From positions 1 to 44,182 of the IMG/VR virus record IMGVR_UViG_3300035698_017885: a DNA stretch of 44,182 nt, one strand, 5' to 3'. The notes below the pieces were generated by a model. It worked only from the letters and a program-made list of their open reading frames with translations. It had not been told where the DNA came from and made no database searches. The DNA comes from a virus. How positions within the stretch are numbered: position 1 is the stretch's first letter; the number at the start of each line of letters is the position of its first letter. Below are positions 10,101 to 20,210 of this stretch, in pieces. Both the position numbers and the translations under genes were made by a program.

Positions 10101-13100
10101 CCGTCAGGACAAGCAGCGACTTCAAACGTTTGCGTTTCTTCGCTTGTTGCCTGTATCCCCATCCACTCTATCGGCCTCTTGGTATACATATTCAGACACT
10201 CATCAATGACAGATAAATCAAAGTCTTTGCCACTCCTGTCCACAGACATGGACTCCGCGAACATTCTTATACCTTTTATAATACCGAATAGGGTAGTACC
10301 ACTCGTTATAATAGTATATTTCATCGCGGTCCTATCTGGTAGTACGGTTTGTTTAATAAAACTGGATTTCAATTCAGAATAAGGCTCTATCCTATATGTT
10401 AAATAATTAGGTACGCCAGGTGCTGGTACTCCAAAGCAAATAGGACCGCCAAAATGGTGAAGATACTTACACCCTCCTTTGGCCGCGATAGCAGCGGCCA
10501 AATCATCAGCATTAAGGAATGTCTGTCTCGTACACGAGTCACCTCCGTATCGAATGTCTCCTGGTGTCAATCTGGGCCAACCAGTTATGTTTCTTACCTG
10601 AGCATCTGCATGAGTAATGGTATTACAGGGTGGAGCAAACGTATAGAAAAACCGTGAACCCTCACATAGATCTGACGGATCGTGGATGCTATATCCAGTG
10701 GCTCCAGGCCAAGTCACAGCACTGGCGACATGGCCTTCATCGCTATCTTGTGTATGTTCGATTTCCCAAATACCAGGAGGCAACCATGGTGTCAAAGTTC
10801 TACCTTGATCGTCGTTGTAAAAACATTTGATACCACCAACACCAGGCATAAGAACCGTTTGGGTATCGGGATTGTATACTTTGGCGACACCGCCGAACAT
10901 GCTTTTCCAATCACCAGTAGATTCCATCTGTTTCGTAACTATATCAATAGCATCATCTATAATTTCAACCTTTAATTCTCGATGATATCCACACAGATAT
11001 GCTTCATATCCGCTAAATTGATATGCCAAATTTGTTTTATATGTTTCATCCTTTGTAGAGGAGCATCCACTTGGTTGGAACAATGCTTGGTATAAATCTC
11101 TCTCATCTTCTGAAACTTTTGCTCTTTCCAATAATAAAGCTGCTTTTTCTTTGTCAAACTTGAATCTCTCTTTATTTACATCAGCCAAAGCAACATCAGG
11201 ATCAACCGGAGCAGCACCACCGCCAATACCGAATATGGGCCTTATACCGCGTACACCACCGAAAATACCACCCTCACCCACTCCAGACCCAGGAACAGCA
11301 GGAGAAGACGCCCTGGTAGCTTCTATGGACTCCTCTTTCTTGTCTAACTTGGCTGATTCTTTTTCAATGACTTCTAATCTGGCATCAATCCGTGCCAAAG
11401 CAGCTATACTGGCTGCATCTGGAACAAATGGCTTGTATAAATCAAGAGGTCTTATACCCACTTTGATAGGTTTAAATTCGCCGTCTTCTTCCTTATTATG
11501 CATTCTGGCACGAAGTCTATTGATTTCATACAATCTTTTAATCGCCAATGCGAAACTTCTGATATAAGGCAACTTGTAATGATCAGACATTAAATTACAC
11601 GTTCCAGGACTCACATCAAACAACATACCACTTGTAAATTTTCGCGTAAAATCATCATTAACCGCATCCAAATGACTTTCAATTGGAGTCTTATGCACCA
11701 ATTCGGCAGCAGCCAAATAAGAACTAAACCATTTATTTGCCCCAGCAGCATCAATCATGTCCCTATTCGCTAATAATTTGGATTTGAACGTACCGTCCTT
11801 CTTAATAATCAACATCTTTATGCCATCTGAATCACCGGCATAGCAGAAAGGCCATTCTTCGAGTCCATCGTCTACACCGGACGAACTTGGTCCAGAGCCA
11901 GCTGGCCTATGAACATTCGTAAAATAGAACTGAGAAATATCATTTGGATATTGTTTTAACATCTTTCTATATATAATTGAAGCATCAGTCAGTAACTCAG
12001 ATAATCTCCAAACACCATATTTCCCTTCGTAGCATGTCAACGCAAAATTTAATGCTTCGATCTTCGATTGAGCCATGATGCAATTATACTTGTCAGCAGT
12101 ATCAAAACTATAATTATCATCATCCCAATTATAATACTTATATGACCTAGCCCTATCATTCGACACAGAGATATGGGCTTGGACCAATTGCCTCATAAAT
12201 CTTCTAATGGCAAATTCGCCTTTTACTTTTACTTTTATCTGATCATTAGTGCCTGGGATAATGGCTGCTTCCGGCAAATCAGAGAGATAATACATATCAG
12301 AAGACAGATCTAGATCACGCCAATATGGGTTTTTTGGTTCTCCATCATTTATCCCTTTGAGTACTGCTCTGCCACTGCGTGATAGGCCCAAATCTCCGGC
12401 CCGAGATAAAATGTCATGGTCATTTTCTGGATCGTTAACCATATCTCGTGTGCCAACTGGGTCTACATTAGCCATGTCGTAAACATCGGGGTCTCCAGCC
12501 ATAAAATGCACACCACAATATAAATCAAAACGACCTCCTTTCGCGTCATTCGGGTCAAGCATGGCCACTCTATTAGGAGGACCACCGACACACTTACCAG
12601 CTTCTATCTCACAGATTCTATCACCACCTAAATAACGAATAGAGGAATCATGATAAATACTCTCGCCAGTATCGGGTAGTCTCGCCAATTCTTCATCACA
12701 CTCCGGGTCCATGAGAATGACACCATCCTTCAGGGGACTCCCGTCGTAAGTCATCGATTCAGGTGTCATGGCGGCTATGCCTGGAATTTGAATAATATAT
12801 AGATCTTTGTCTATAATTTTGGCGTTAAATACGCTTGTCTCTAATTCCCCATCAAATATTCTTCTGTCCATAGTATGAAGAGTAAAACAGTTATGAGATA
12901 AAGTAGCTGGAGAAAATTGTTTATCCGGCTTGCTCTCACCTGCATTTTTATATGTTTTATCCATAGCATCTACTGTCTTGTTGGGGTCCCATTGGTCATG
13001 GTCATTAATAAACTGAAATGCAGGGTTATCAAAACCATGTATGAAATATCCCGCATAATCTTTATTCCGGGCATCCGCTACCCCAAACGAATCTGTCAAA

Positions 13101-14887
13101 GTCCTTACCGATAGTTTCGTTGGTTCTACAATAGAGGGTGTAGCAGTTATTGTCCCGCCTTGACCAGCAACAAAAATCGTATTTTCCTCTGGAAGAAGCA
13201 TCTTATACGACCAATAAACATTACATAATTCTTTCAGATCGTCATCTTCAAATACATATGGGTCCCCCATCGTCTGAGTACCTAAAAGTTCATTGGTAAA
13301 TTCTAAATTACCTTCAAATGGCAATTTATCTTCACCAATAGGAAATTCTTTTTTCCCACGGAAGAGTAATAGTTTGCTGCCATCTTCCATCTCAAGATAC
13401 ACGAATAAGTCATATACCCATACTTTAACCGGGCATTCTAAACTTTGTGAAGAAGAAGAGGAGGAGGAGGAAGAACTTGAAGAACTAGAGCTAGACGATG
13501 ACTCAAAGAGAGATGAACTAGAACTCGATGACTCAAAAGGAGACGAACTCGAACTCGATGACTCAAAGGGAGATGACGATGAAGATGATGATAAACTTGA
13601 TTGAGAGGACTCGCTAAACCCACCAAGAGAAGACGATGAAGATGATGAAGATGATTGGGATGACGACGATGAAGATGAGAATGACGAGGATGACGATGAT
13701 TGGGATGAAGATGACGACGAAGAAGAACTCCATAAATCGGCTGACGATGACGAAGATGACGACGAAGAAGAACTTTCACCCGGCCACCACTGTTTTAATA
13801 CTTTATCATCTACCGAAATTTTAATACCTAAAAATGGATCTTCAACTTCAACAGGATATTCTATAACACCATTTTTTAGATCTTCAATGCCAAACATTTT
13901 GTCAGGCACATAAGCAAAATGTAAAACCCCAGGACCAACATCACATGGTTGATCTGGGTCCCAAGCTCCCAACTCATCTCGTGGGCAATTAAGCAAACCA
14001 GGACCATCGTAATCTATGGTTCTGGCAATCATCTGAATAACAAATTTAGTAGGATACCATGTTTTTGCTTTCTTTAAATCTTCATCTGTAGCGTCAGCCT
14101 TCCTAACATACATAACATCACACTTATCATCATTTTTTTGCGGATGATAGTCAGGAAGAGAAAACCTTCTGTCGCCGAAATTTGTAGTCAAATCAGTTCG
14201 TTGATCTTCTGGGTCATGAGCAAATACTTCCTTGGAGTCTTGCCTAAATCCCCAAGTTGATGCCCCATATTTAGCTTTTGCCCCATAATCCAAATCCCAG
14301 CTTAATGTTTTTATATTAACAGGATCATCATCGTTGTCTATATAGGGTCTTCTTGCCTGATAATCGTTATCCCAAGCAATACCGTCATCCACATCTGGTT
14401 TGTTGTGATTAATAAATGAAAGAAAAAGACCATTCAAAAGAAATTGACTTAAACTATCTCCACCATTATCAATTACAACTTTTTTACCATCAGCAGGAGC
14501 AGCAGGGCCATATGGAGTCCTATCTATTATACCAGTGTTGACATCAATATCTTTGAGATCAAATAACCACGACATTTCAGAACAACCATATTGCCTGAAT
14601 TCTACATCTGGCCCTGCCTCTGGTTTGGTGGGATCTCGCTGCTTATAATACTCTATTGTTTTTTTGTGTTCTGGAATACTTGTAAAACTTATCCCATACC
14701 TCATAAATTTCGCAGGAATATAATCTTCGTGACATGTTGCCCACGGTTCTTCGGTAATAAATTCGCCAACAACACCATTATTTCTGGCATTACCGTAATC
14801 ATCAAGACAACATAGATATGCAGCATTATCAGCACGATGCAGAACTAAATTTGTCTCAGGCTCAGTAGGGGTTATCGGAGTAGTCAT
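7160..14887 (-). CDS. Giant tail protein with poly-serine linkers
   Basis: 2575 residues, starting MTTPITPTEPETN. No known family was recognised over most of its length. Visible features: a poly-Ser linker at about residues 368-483 with occasional Q, L, F and P; a second Ser/Glu-rich linker at about 1753-1776; a third short one near 1980; a helical Ala/Glu/Lys stretch around 1170-1260; a BNR/Asp-box-like S-x-N-x-G-x-T-W motif near 2015; and a charged coiled coil at about 2343-2400. The poly-Ser parts look like flexible tethers between folded beta domains. Lying between tape measure and hub, it is probably a distal tail or tail-tip structural protein. The start has no ribosome site, and a CCGATAAAT-like sequence ends three bases before the ATG, so initiation may be unusual. 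Confidence 0.8.
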   Translation of the reverse strand: MTTPITPTEPETNLVLHRADNAAYLCCLDDYGNARNNGVVGEFITEEPWATCHEDYIPAKFMRYGISFTSIPEHKKTIEYYKQRDPTKPEAGPDVEFRQYGCSEMSWLFDLKDIDVNTGIIDRTPYGPAAPADGKKVVIDNGGDSLSQFLLNGLFLSFINHNKPDVDDGIAWDNDYQARRPYIDNDDDPVNIKTLSWDLDYGAKAKYGASTWGFRQDSKEVFAHDPEDQRTDLTTNFGDRRFSLPDYHPQKNDDKCDVMYVRKADATDEDLKKAKTWYPTKFVIQMIARTIDYDGPGLLNCPRDELGAWDPDQPCDVGPGVLHFAYVPDKMFGIEDLKNGVIEYPVEVEDPFLGIKISVDDKVLKQWWPGESSSSSSSSSSSADLWSSSSSSSSSQSSSSSSFSSSSSSSQSSSSSSSSSLGGFSESSQSSLSSSSSSSPFESSSSSSSPFESSSSSSSLFESSSSSSSSSSSSSSSSSSQSLECPVKVWVYDLFVYLEMEDGSKLLLFRGKKEFPIGEDKLPFEGNLEFTNELLGTQTMGDPYVFEDDDLKELCNVYWSYKMLLPEENTIFVAGQGGTITATPSIVEPTKLSVRTLTDSFGVADARNKDYAGYFIHGFDNPAFQFINDHDQWDPNKTVDAMDKTYKNAGESKPDKQFSPATLSHNCFTLHTMDRRIFDGELETSVFNAKIIDKDLYIIQIPGIAAMTPESMTYDGSPLKDGVILMDPECDEELARLPDTGESIYHDSSIRYLGGDRICEIEAGKCVGGPPNRVAMLDPNDAKGGRFDLYCGVHFMAGDPDVYDMANVDPVGTRDMVNDPENDHDILSRAGDLGLSRSGRAVLKGINDGEPKNPYWRDLDLSSDMYYLSDLPEAAIIPGTNDQIKVKVKGEFAIRRFMRQLVQAHISVSNDRARSYKYYNWDDDNYSFDTADKYNCIMAQSKIEALNFALTCYEGKYGVWRLSELLTDASIIYRKMLKQYPNDISQFYFTNVHRPAGSGPSSSGVDDGLEEWPFCYAGDSDGIKMLIIKKDGTFKSKLLANRDMIDAAGANKWFSSYLAAAELVHKTPIESHLDAVNDDFTRKFTSGMLFDVSPGTCNLMSDHYKLPYIRSFALAIKRLYEINRLRARMHNKEEDGEFKPIKVGIRPLDLYKPFVPDAASIAALARIDARLEVIEKESAKLDKKEESIEATRASSPAVPGSGVGEGGIFGGVRGIRPIFGIGGGAAPVDPDVALADVNKERFKFDKEKAALLLERAKVSEDERDLYQALFQPSGCSSTKDETYKTNLAYQFSGYEAYLCGYHRELKVEIIDDAIDIVTKQMESTGDWKSMFGGVAKVYNPDTQTVLMPGVGGIKCFYNDDQGRTLTPWLPPGIWEIEHTQDSDEGHVASAVTWPGATGYSIHDPSDLCEGSRFFYTFAPPCNTITHADAQVRNITGWPRLTPGDIRYGGDSCTRQTFLNADDLAAAIAAKGGCKYLHHFGGPICFGVPAPGVPNYLTYRIEPYSELKSSFIKQTVLPDRTAMKYTIITSGTTLFGIIKGIRMFAESMSVDRSGKDFDLSVIDECLNMYTKRPIEWMGIQATSEETQTFEVAACPDGFDPMYVWGTHYCPRGNLSVHSNPYRISSFLTGSEFCNRAISFHQVPELPNAQGSYSKYGIDKDGVDSIFADLKRSDDWAAGLTEILEHRREEELIEGIDELVVDLYGGNIIRFRDFDNTTLTTGTDTPRKVLERIACEGYIKSTLLYDEDGWWDLPSSSSSSSAIISSESSESSESSAKELCLPNRADQIKGELNIEPFAFKRGRIISVEEGALYISKHGIRDVSVPNMMRNALAFVSKTDTTGAKAYGEAYIPPNYYEWEVIKQIVLEYNPKKNSLEKMLFATLGESMNTIDEIPLYHKDNLPEFYEDGNVQKIIDMRMSNAGLVAMYGNNGDSAAGFAVRGVTAVKMDHDDFLDFKIGGPYSSVAHDAKGTVYAFYERDYEPEESSESSEEDKCPPVDPWAIGVGDEYPENWEIQANTDLIKETNISVAVSYNNGQTWFEFNDLVWLKKDESASQPYAVSDMINNRIFLYFVFAKHYLAVKIIDCSLFDMKDAYVYTKRLGEFETDTPNDARLSGFTSKGQVLRQSPIHIIDGGPPIFAEDTMNDLMRRDPCIIDSLLLDDGEEDGDLYLKKFKDIKREIETVNPVRLANWPPRGSGYAYLPRVVWGRDIEFNQLYDSGEYEDLEKREKIRSYDKTLFCSYLDNKGIPMVFYVDMRTGLGGILAGYAMSKWIVVIENACFHALNPYEIEDEEDEDTWEYRMKYEIQRQTFMCDTYFLGSFGSVTPCGVRSDEFSKNYGEGEPKFCKSRREKIEELEEELEALKKQIDDMGIPQSEEERRQKAELIEQFIEKQKELNTLLAQDEAGMAPDNAMPIMYAAKVRQINITYDEMTDKAAFMFIYDTSYDEYDTYDSSDTNFGLFVRQFDNSIINLLGRRKVEKGEVIKWFELQPDSPNKPMFIVGHDTPERDVELYDVLSFAKKDDIATYMQPAAYFGRKGLLKMFYCDSEYSIWIASLYPTLVPYVEEGTQEPQPAIFFA
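13440..13785 (-). repeat. Low-complexity serine-codon repeat
   Basis: About 345 bases coding almost only for serine, using a mixture of TCT, TCC, TCA and TCG codons, with repeated blocks reading PFE-S(7) and similar. The codon mixture suggests selection for the serine tract itself rather than recent slippage. On the plus strand the same DNA appears as runs of GAT/GAA/GAC triplets. Confidence 0.85.
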
Positions 14888-14943
14888 TACATAGATTTAT
14901 CGGTATTAATTGATATTTTATTTTTTTAAATGACTATAAATGG

Positions 14944-17900
14944 TTAATTATCATTTATATTAATAGGACCGGCACCAACACCCTTCGTCATCCCTTTTTC
15001 CCTCAATTGTGCCATCGCCCGGTTGTATCGCTCAGCAGTCATTTCGTATGCACTTGCACCACCAGCACCAGTAGATTCGGCAGTAGGTTTCACATCAACA
15101 GTAAATGTCGTTTGCCCAACCTGTTTTACTTCTAAATCTACTACTTTTTCCTTCTTTTCCGCTTTTTCCGTAATGCGACTCATTATTTCCCCCAATTTGT
15201 CACCCATAGCATTGATGGACTCAGAAAGTATAGCAGATATTTCGGCCCTTTTATCTCCAAGATACGATGTTTTGCTTACGCCACTATCTTCTTTCTGTTT
15301 TTTTTCTACTTCAGCTGCATCTTTAGCTTTCTTCGCTGCTTCAACTTTGGCTCGTTCTCTAGCAGCAGGACCAGCATCATCCCACCCTCGGGCATTTGTA
15401 GTGCGGTTAGGAGTTCCTAATCCGCCACCAGATTCAATGTCTACCCCTAATTTTTTCGCTATCGCTTTATTCGCTTTATCTTCAGTATAAACTGGGCTTC
15501 CAGGACTTAATCCTCGTCCTCCTCCACCACCTCTACCTACTCTACCTTCTATGTGAACGCCCATACGCCCAGGCTGTCCAGCCGCTCCAAGCATTTCGCC
15601 TTTCCCTGATAGACCAGCGGCACGACCTCTAACATCCTTAGAGAATCTTCTGCCAACTACACCGGCAGCGTGTTCTCCTTGTATAGTTTCGTATTGTTGC
15701 CTCCCATCACCCAGCCCACGATCTAATTGATAAGCAGATCCACCTAACCCACCAATGCCACCAGGAACACTTCTCCCACGGCTATCAGTAAATGTATTCA
15801 TAGATGTACCAAATTTTACACCACCACCACGACCAACCATTCCTTTTTCTCCACCCCTTCTCATTGCACCACTTTTTCCGGTTCGCATAATATTAAGATG
15901 TTTAACCATCAATCCGGTATTCTTAGTCTGAGTCATGACAATTTTCGAAATCCTACCACTGCCCACTGTCATCGCATTAATTGCACCAACCCAGCCATCT
16001 CTCAAAACTTTTGTAACATCTGCCATTTTCTTTATCACGCCAAGTCTCTTCTGTTCAAGATCCATTAATGTCTTTTGCCAATGGACCTGAGTGTCTGTAC
16101 CAGCGGTAGCTACAACCTGTCGTTTTGCTGCAACGATCTGTTTTGTCAGTGACTCTTCCTGAGAAGCATATTCAGAAGCCAATTTAAGTCTTAATTTAGC
16201 AGAAGCTTTAATCCCCATCATATAGCTGTCCATAATACTTATTTCAGTTGCCGTGATACCAGCAGCCTTTTCTTTCAGAGAAACTTCTTCTTTGTAAGCG
16301 TCTACATCTTCTTGTCTAGCCTGCCTAGTCTTCAAGCGAGCCTGATATACTTTGGTTAACGCATTTCGTTCATCTGCCAATAATTGTTTTGTTAATTGTT
16401 GTACACCCTTTTTACCCTTTAACGCCATCAAAGATTTACGAGCTTCAAGTGCAATTTTTTGCTGTGCCTTTGCTTCTTCATCAAGTTGTTTTATGGTTTC
16501 TCCAACAAGTTTTATGGTTTCTCGTTCTCCGGCTCCTGTCATGCCACCCATTCTTAATAATTCAGCCCTTGCCTGAAGGTGTCCCATAGTCGCCGATGTT
16601 AGTGCCGCCTGTTTTTGTGCCTCTCCTTCAGCCAACTTAACCTTCTCTCTAGCCAATTCTACCTGCTTTTGTGATATCGCAACCAATGTTTTATCTGCAT
16701 TTGCAATATCTGTTTTAGACTGAATGGTCGCCGCATCGAGATTCTTTTGATCTTGACCGTTTTTGGCCATTAGTATTTGCTTCTTTAATATAGAATCTTC
16801 TAAACTAGACCTCTTTTGAATCAACGCATTCCTTTTAATCTCCAGTTCTGACAGTCTCCCTTTTGCTGAATCTTTTCCCTTACCTCCTTTGTCTGTATCA
16901 AGATCTATTGTTTCCTTTTTTATATCTTTAAGTTGGGATTTAATTTTCTCTTTTAACCCTAATTCTTTCTTTAATTCCTCTGCCATTTTTTGTTGGTCTT
17001 TTTTTAGTGTTTGCATCGTATTTGGTGCATCTTTCAAAACAGCAACAGCCTGCTTCCTTACAAGCAATGTAGCTTTCGCTTGATCGGTCAACGCCGATTG
17101 TACCGTCAATATTTGCCGTGAATGAGCAAGATTTTCAGCCTTAGATCCGCCGATTGCTATCAATTTACCAGATAAAGTGTCAAGCAAACCAACTTCAGCA
17201 CCAACTCGTTCAGTAGTTTTACCCTGCATAATTCTAATTTGGTTAAGCAAAGCTAATGTCTCTCGCTTTTCTTTATTTATTGCTTTTTGTAAGAATTGTT
17301 TATGCTGCAACAAAGCAATGCTTCTATTATATAAATTATTTATTTTTATCAATTCTGCCGGAGTAGCCGTATGTGGAGCTATCCCCATTTTGTCAGCAAT
17401 AACTCGTTTGCCTATCTCTGCTTGGCTTTCTCTGCTACGCTTACTAATATCTACACCATCCTTCCCTTCCATCGATTTCTTAGACATAGCATCCCACAAC
17501 TCATCTATACTCATCCCTTCTTTTCTTCTTTGGGTCATCGCACGGCCAGAAGATTGTCCTCCCCACGTAGCAGCCAAACCCCGAGTGGCCTGCCTAAACT
17601 CCATATCAGTTCTATCCACCGCCACATTCAATCTTCGAGTACGACTAACACCTCCCATAACACCGCCTACACCACCTTGTCTTAAAATAGCAGAACGTTT
17701 TTGAGCATATTCCTGATCAATAGTTATACCTTGGATGATCCATTCTCTTCTTGCCCTCTGTCTCGCTGGCTCTTTTTTAGAGTTTTCCACACCTATTTTA
17801 GCAGCCTGCAATAACAGCGTAATACGTTCTTTTTCTCCGGCATTTATTTTTTTATAATCTGACGATTTCATAATTTTTTCAATCATCTTTACAACACTAG

Positions 17901-19704
17901 CATCACCCCCTCCAACTTCCTCCACCCTCCGGATCATCCTTTGTCCTTGCTCTGTGTCGTCTCCTCCATATTTACTCCATTTTTCACTTTCCGCTAATGC
18001 TTCTCTTCTTCCTTTATTATCATCAAAATAACTTAATATATCTGACTTCGTTCCATAATAATCCCTCATAATTTTATCTTTGTATTTTGCGTAGATTCCT
18101 CCAATCACCCCACCGCCATATTTCGCTGCGGTCACATCCGGTGTTTTTTTCTTTGCTTGTGTCTCAGAAGTATTTGCTTCACTCAACTTAGCTTGTAGTG
18201 TTGCCTCAATTTTTTTTAATAATATGCTATATTGTGTTTTGTCTATATCGCCAGTCATGAACCGATATGAGGCAGATGTCTTTTGTTGATCAGCGTGTTT
18301 ACGAAATGACGCTCTTTGGTTATCATGAGCTTCAGTTACCTCGTCTATTATTTTTTTAAATTTCCATAATGCTGCTCCAGTCGCAGCCAGAATAGCACCT
18401 AAAGGACCTCCGACCATACCTCCTCCAACAGCAGCCCCAACAATGCCACCAAAATCTTGAGCACTTTCCTGTCCCTTTTTGCCCATACCCTGGCCTGCAT
18501 ACTTACCTAACATACCACCGGCTTTATACCCAACAAATCCACCCATAGCAGTTTTGAGAAGTCCTGCCATACCACCAATACCACCCGCTCGGGGGACATT
18601 CCCTCGCATGCCAGCAGGCCAATTAGTGACAAAAACCCTATTTCCTGTTACTTTGCCAACTCCTTTAAGCCCCGAGAACATACCGCCCAAACCTTTGGTA
18701 AGAGAACCAACAGTCCCAAGCATACTACTAATAATACCCTTAGCCAACAACAAAGGAGCTATCCACTTACCAAAAAATTCCGCAGTTTTCAAGATATGAT
18801 GTTTATTGTCTTCTATAATTTTCGCCAGCCATTGAACGGTTGGCAAAATAGCTCCACCAATTTTGAATAATATTTCTTCATACAACTTCTTCATTTCCTT
18901 TTGTCTATTAAGCATCTCGTTAGACTTCTTTAAACGCTCCTCATCAATTTTAGATACCTGTTTATTGCCAGATATATAATCTTTAAGACCCTTCGCTTGT
19001 TGTAAACTCATTCGGCCAGATGCTAATTCCATCCTAATTATATTGTCTAAACGCTTTTTATCTAAATCGCTCATATCTTCGGCGGCTTTTTGTAAAGAGG
19101 GATAAGTATTCAAGAGTCCGAGAAGATTGCCTGCCATCTCTGATATGGCCTTTTCATTAGAACCAACGACTTTGCGAATATTAGTTAAGATTTTTTCTGT
19201 CGCTGCAAGGGACGCATTTGGCAGACCTTTTTCAAGGGTTTTATATAAATTCATCACTTCATGACGGGTAAGGGCCAATCTTCTACCAAGACCCAACATT
19301 TTATTTTCTACTTCAGTAATCCCTTTCCCATACTTAGCATACTGAGCAGACAAACCAATTAGTTCTTTGTTATATTCTATGACAGCCTTAGTACCCGCTG
19401 CGAAAGCAATCGTAATCCCGCCTGCACCCAAAGCTTCTCCAATTGAACCGATAGCACTAGCAGCCTTCTGTGCAGCACTGTGTATAGAGTCTATGCCTCT
19501 GCTAATCTTGTTAACCTGGGGAAGCATAGATTCATATTTTTTTCTGACCTTCTCTGTTTCTTTTTCCCACTTTTGTGTCTTCTTATCTAAATCATCCAAC
19601 CGATCCAAGACTTGACCTACAGCAGCCGCTGCGGCGTTAAGATCCCCAGATTGAGCCTCCATTTGTAATGTGACTATTCTAGTTTCAAGATCTTGATCTG
19701 GCAT
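14944..19704 (-). CDS. Tape measure protein
   Basis: 1586 residues, start MPDQDLETRIVTLQ. Tape measures set tail length and are injected ahead of the DNA. Supporting features: alpha-helical heptad-rich composition throughout; an N-terminal coiled coil (about 25-80); a hydrophobic segment around 85-110; further hydrophobic, Gly/Ala-rich segments around 310-335 and 415-450; long coiled coils between about 780 and 1170; and a Gly-rich stretch near 1270-1400. It lies directly downstream of tail chaperone genes, the standard order. At roughly 1.5 angstrom per residue it would correspond to a tail of about 240 nm (inference). No clear ribosome site precedes the ATG. A TATAAT-like hexamer lies at 19776-19781 in the 90-base leader and may be a promoter. 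Confidence 0.9.
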   Translation of the reverse strand: MPDQDLETRIVTLQMEAQSGDLNAAAAAVGQVLDRLDDLDKKTQKWEKETEKVRKKYESMLPQVNKISRGIDSIHSAAQKAASAIGSIGEALGAGGITIAFAAGTKAVIEYNKELIGLSAQYAKYGKGITEVENKMLGLGRRLALTRHEVMNLYKTLEKGLPNASLAATEKILTNIRKVVGSNEKAISEMAGNLLGLLNTYPSLQKAAEDMSDLDKKRLDNIIRMELASGRMSLQQAKGLKDYISGNKQVSKIDEERLKKSNEMLNRQKEMKKLYEEILFKIGGAILPTVQWLAKIIEDNKHHILKTAEFFGKWIAPLLLAKGIISSMLGTVGSLTKGLGGMFSGLKGVGKVTGNRVFVTNWPAGMRGNVPRAGGIGGMAGLLKTAMGGFVGYKAGGMLGKYAGQGMGKKGQESAQDFGGIVGAAVGGGMVGGPLGAILAATGAALWKFKKIIDEVTEAHDNQRASFRKHADQQKTSASYRFMTGDIDKTQYSILLKKIEATLQAKLSEANTSETQAKKKTPDVTAAKYGGGVIGGIYAKYKDKIMRDYYGTKSDILSYFDDNKGRREALAESEKWSKYGGDDTEQGQRMIRRVEEVGGGDASVVKMIEKIMKSSDYKKINAGEKERITLLLQAAKIGVENSKKEPARQRARREWIIQGITIDQEYAQKRSAILRQGGVGGVMGGVSRTRRLNVAVDRTDMEFRQATRGLAATWGGQSSGRAMTQRRKEGMSIDELWDAMSKKSMEGKDGVDISKRSRESQAEIGKRVIADKMGIAPHTATPAELIKINNLYNRSIALLQHKQFLQKAINKEKRETLALLNQIRIMQGKTTERVGAEVGLLDTLSGKLIAIGGSKAENLAHSRQILTVQSALTDQAKATLLVRKQAVAVLKDAPNTMQTLKKDQQKMAEELKKELGLKEKIKSQLKDIKKETIDLDTDKGGKGKDSAKGRLSELEIKRNALIQKRSSLEDSILKKQILMAKNGQDQKNLDAATIQSKTDIANADKTLVAISQKQVELAREKVKLAEGEAQKQAALTSATMGHLQARAELLRMGGMTGAGERETIKLVGETIKQLDEEAKAQQKIALEARKSLMALKGKKGVQQLTKQLLADERNALTKVYQARLKTRQARQEDVDAYKEEVSLKEKAAGITATEISIMDSYMMGIKASAKLRLKLASEYASQEESLTKQIVAAKRQVVATAGTDTQVHWQKTLMDLEQKRLGVIKKMADVTKVLRDGWVGAINAMTVGSGRISKIVMTQTKNTGLMVKHLNIMRTGKSGAMRRGGEKGMVGRGGGVKFGTSMNTFTDSRGRSVPGGIGGLGGSAYQLDRGLGDGRQQYETIQGEHAAGVVGRRFSKDVRGRAAGLSGKGEMLGAAGQPGRMGVHIEGRVGRGGGGGRGLSPGSPVYTEDKANKAIAKKLGVDIESGGGLGTPNRTTNARGWDDAGPAARERAKVEAAKKAKDAAEVEKKQKEDSGVSKTSYLGDKRAEISAILSESINAMGDKLGEIMSRITEKAEKKEKVVDLEVKQVGQTTFTVDVKPTAESTGAGGASAYEMTAERYNRAMAQLREKGMTKGVGAGPININDN

Positions 19705-19794
19705 ATATTAATCCCAAAAAATAAAAATACAGATACATAGTTGTTATTTCAACAAATATATCCATATTCCTTTTTATTATACCGCCCAAATATA

Positions 19795-20199
19795 TTATAT
19801 AATTCCAGTTTTTGCCTCGAATTCATCTAAAATGAAATCAGCTACGGACGGGTGTAGTTTATTGATATTATCTACTGTTATCAACAACTTCTTACCATCA
19901 TCGTCAACAAAGGTCCAATCTCTCAATAATACAATTAATCTATTTGATCTGGCAGAAATTGGGTCTATCGATAATCCGGTAGAACTCATTTGTATACTTC
20001 TACTTATAATATCAGTCATATTGCCATGGTTGGGATATTTGAAAGTGATTTTATGTTCTTCTAAAGACCCTTCAATCATACCTTCCATCTTCAATAATTC
20101 ATCTTTCTTATTCCCAATAGACATATTCCCATCTTTGTCTTTTGCGAAAAAGATATCGACTTCAACTATTTCATCGTCTTTGATAAAAATACTTTTCAT
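19795..20199 (-). CDS. Tail assembly chaperone-like protein (second copy)
   Basis: 134 residues, start MKSIFIKDDEIVEV, with an AAGGAG ribosome site. Its C-terminus (RDWTFVDDDGKKL, then INKLHPSVADFILDEFE) matches the C-terminus of the 146-residue protein two genes upstream (KEWDIKDEDGKDV, then INCIDAYVLDRIIDEFE). The W-x(3)-D-(D/E)-D-G-K plus I-(L/I)-D-E-F-E pattern is that of tail assembly chaperones encoded just before tape measures. The two copies probably arose by duplication. Function is inferred from order and this motif. Confidence 0.65.
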   Translation of the reverse strand: MKSIFIKDDEIVEVDIFFAKDKDGNMSIGNKKDELLKMEGMIEGSLEEHKITFKYPNHGNMTDIISRSIQMSSTGLSIDPISARSNRLIVLLRDWTFVDDDGKKLLITVDNINKLHPSVADFILDEFEAKTGII

Positions 20200-20210
20200 A
20201 ATTTTACTCC

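Noticed and set aside
13293-13604. Acidic plus-strand reading frame with Glu/Leu/Asp runs
   Set aside because: It is the complement of the poly-serine tract of the giant tail gene.
13438-13779. His/Arg/Leu-rich minus-strand frame
   Set aside because: Shifted frame of the serine tract inside a clear gene.
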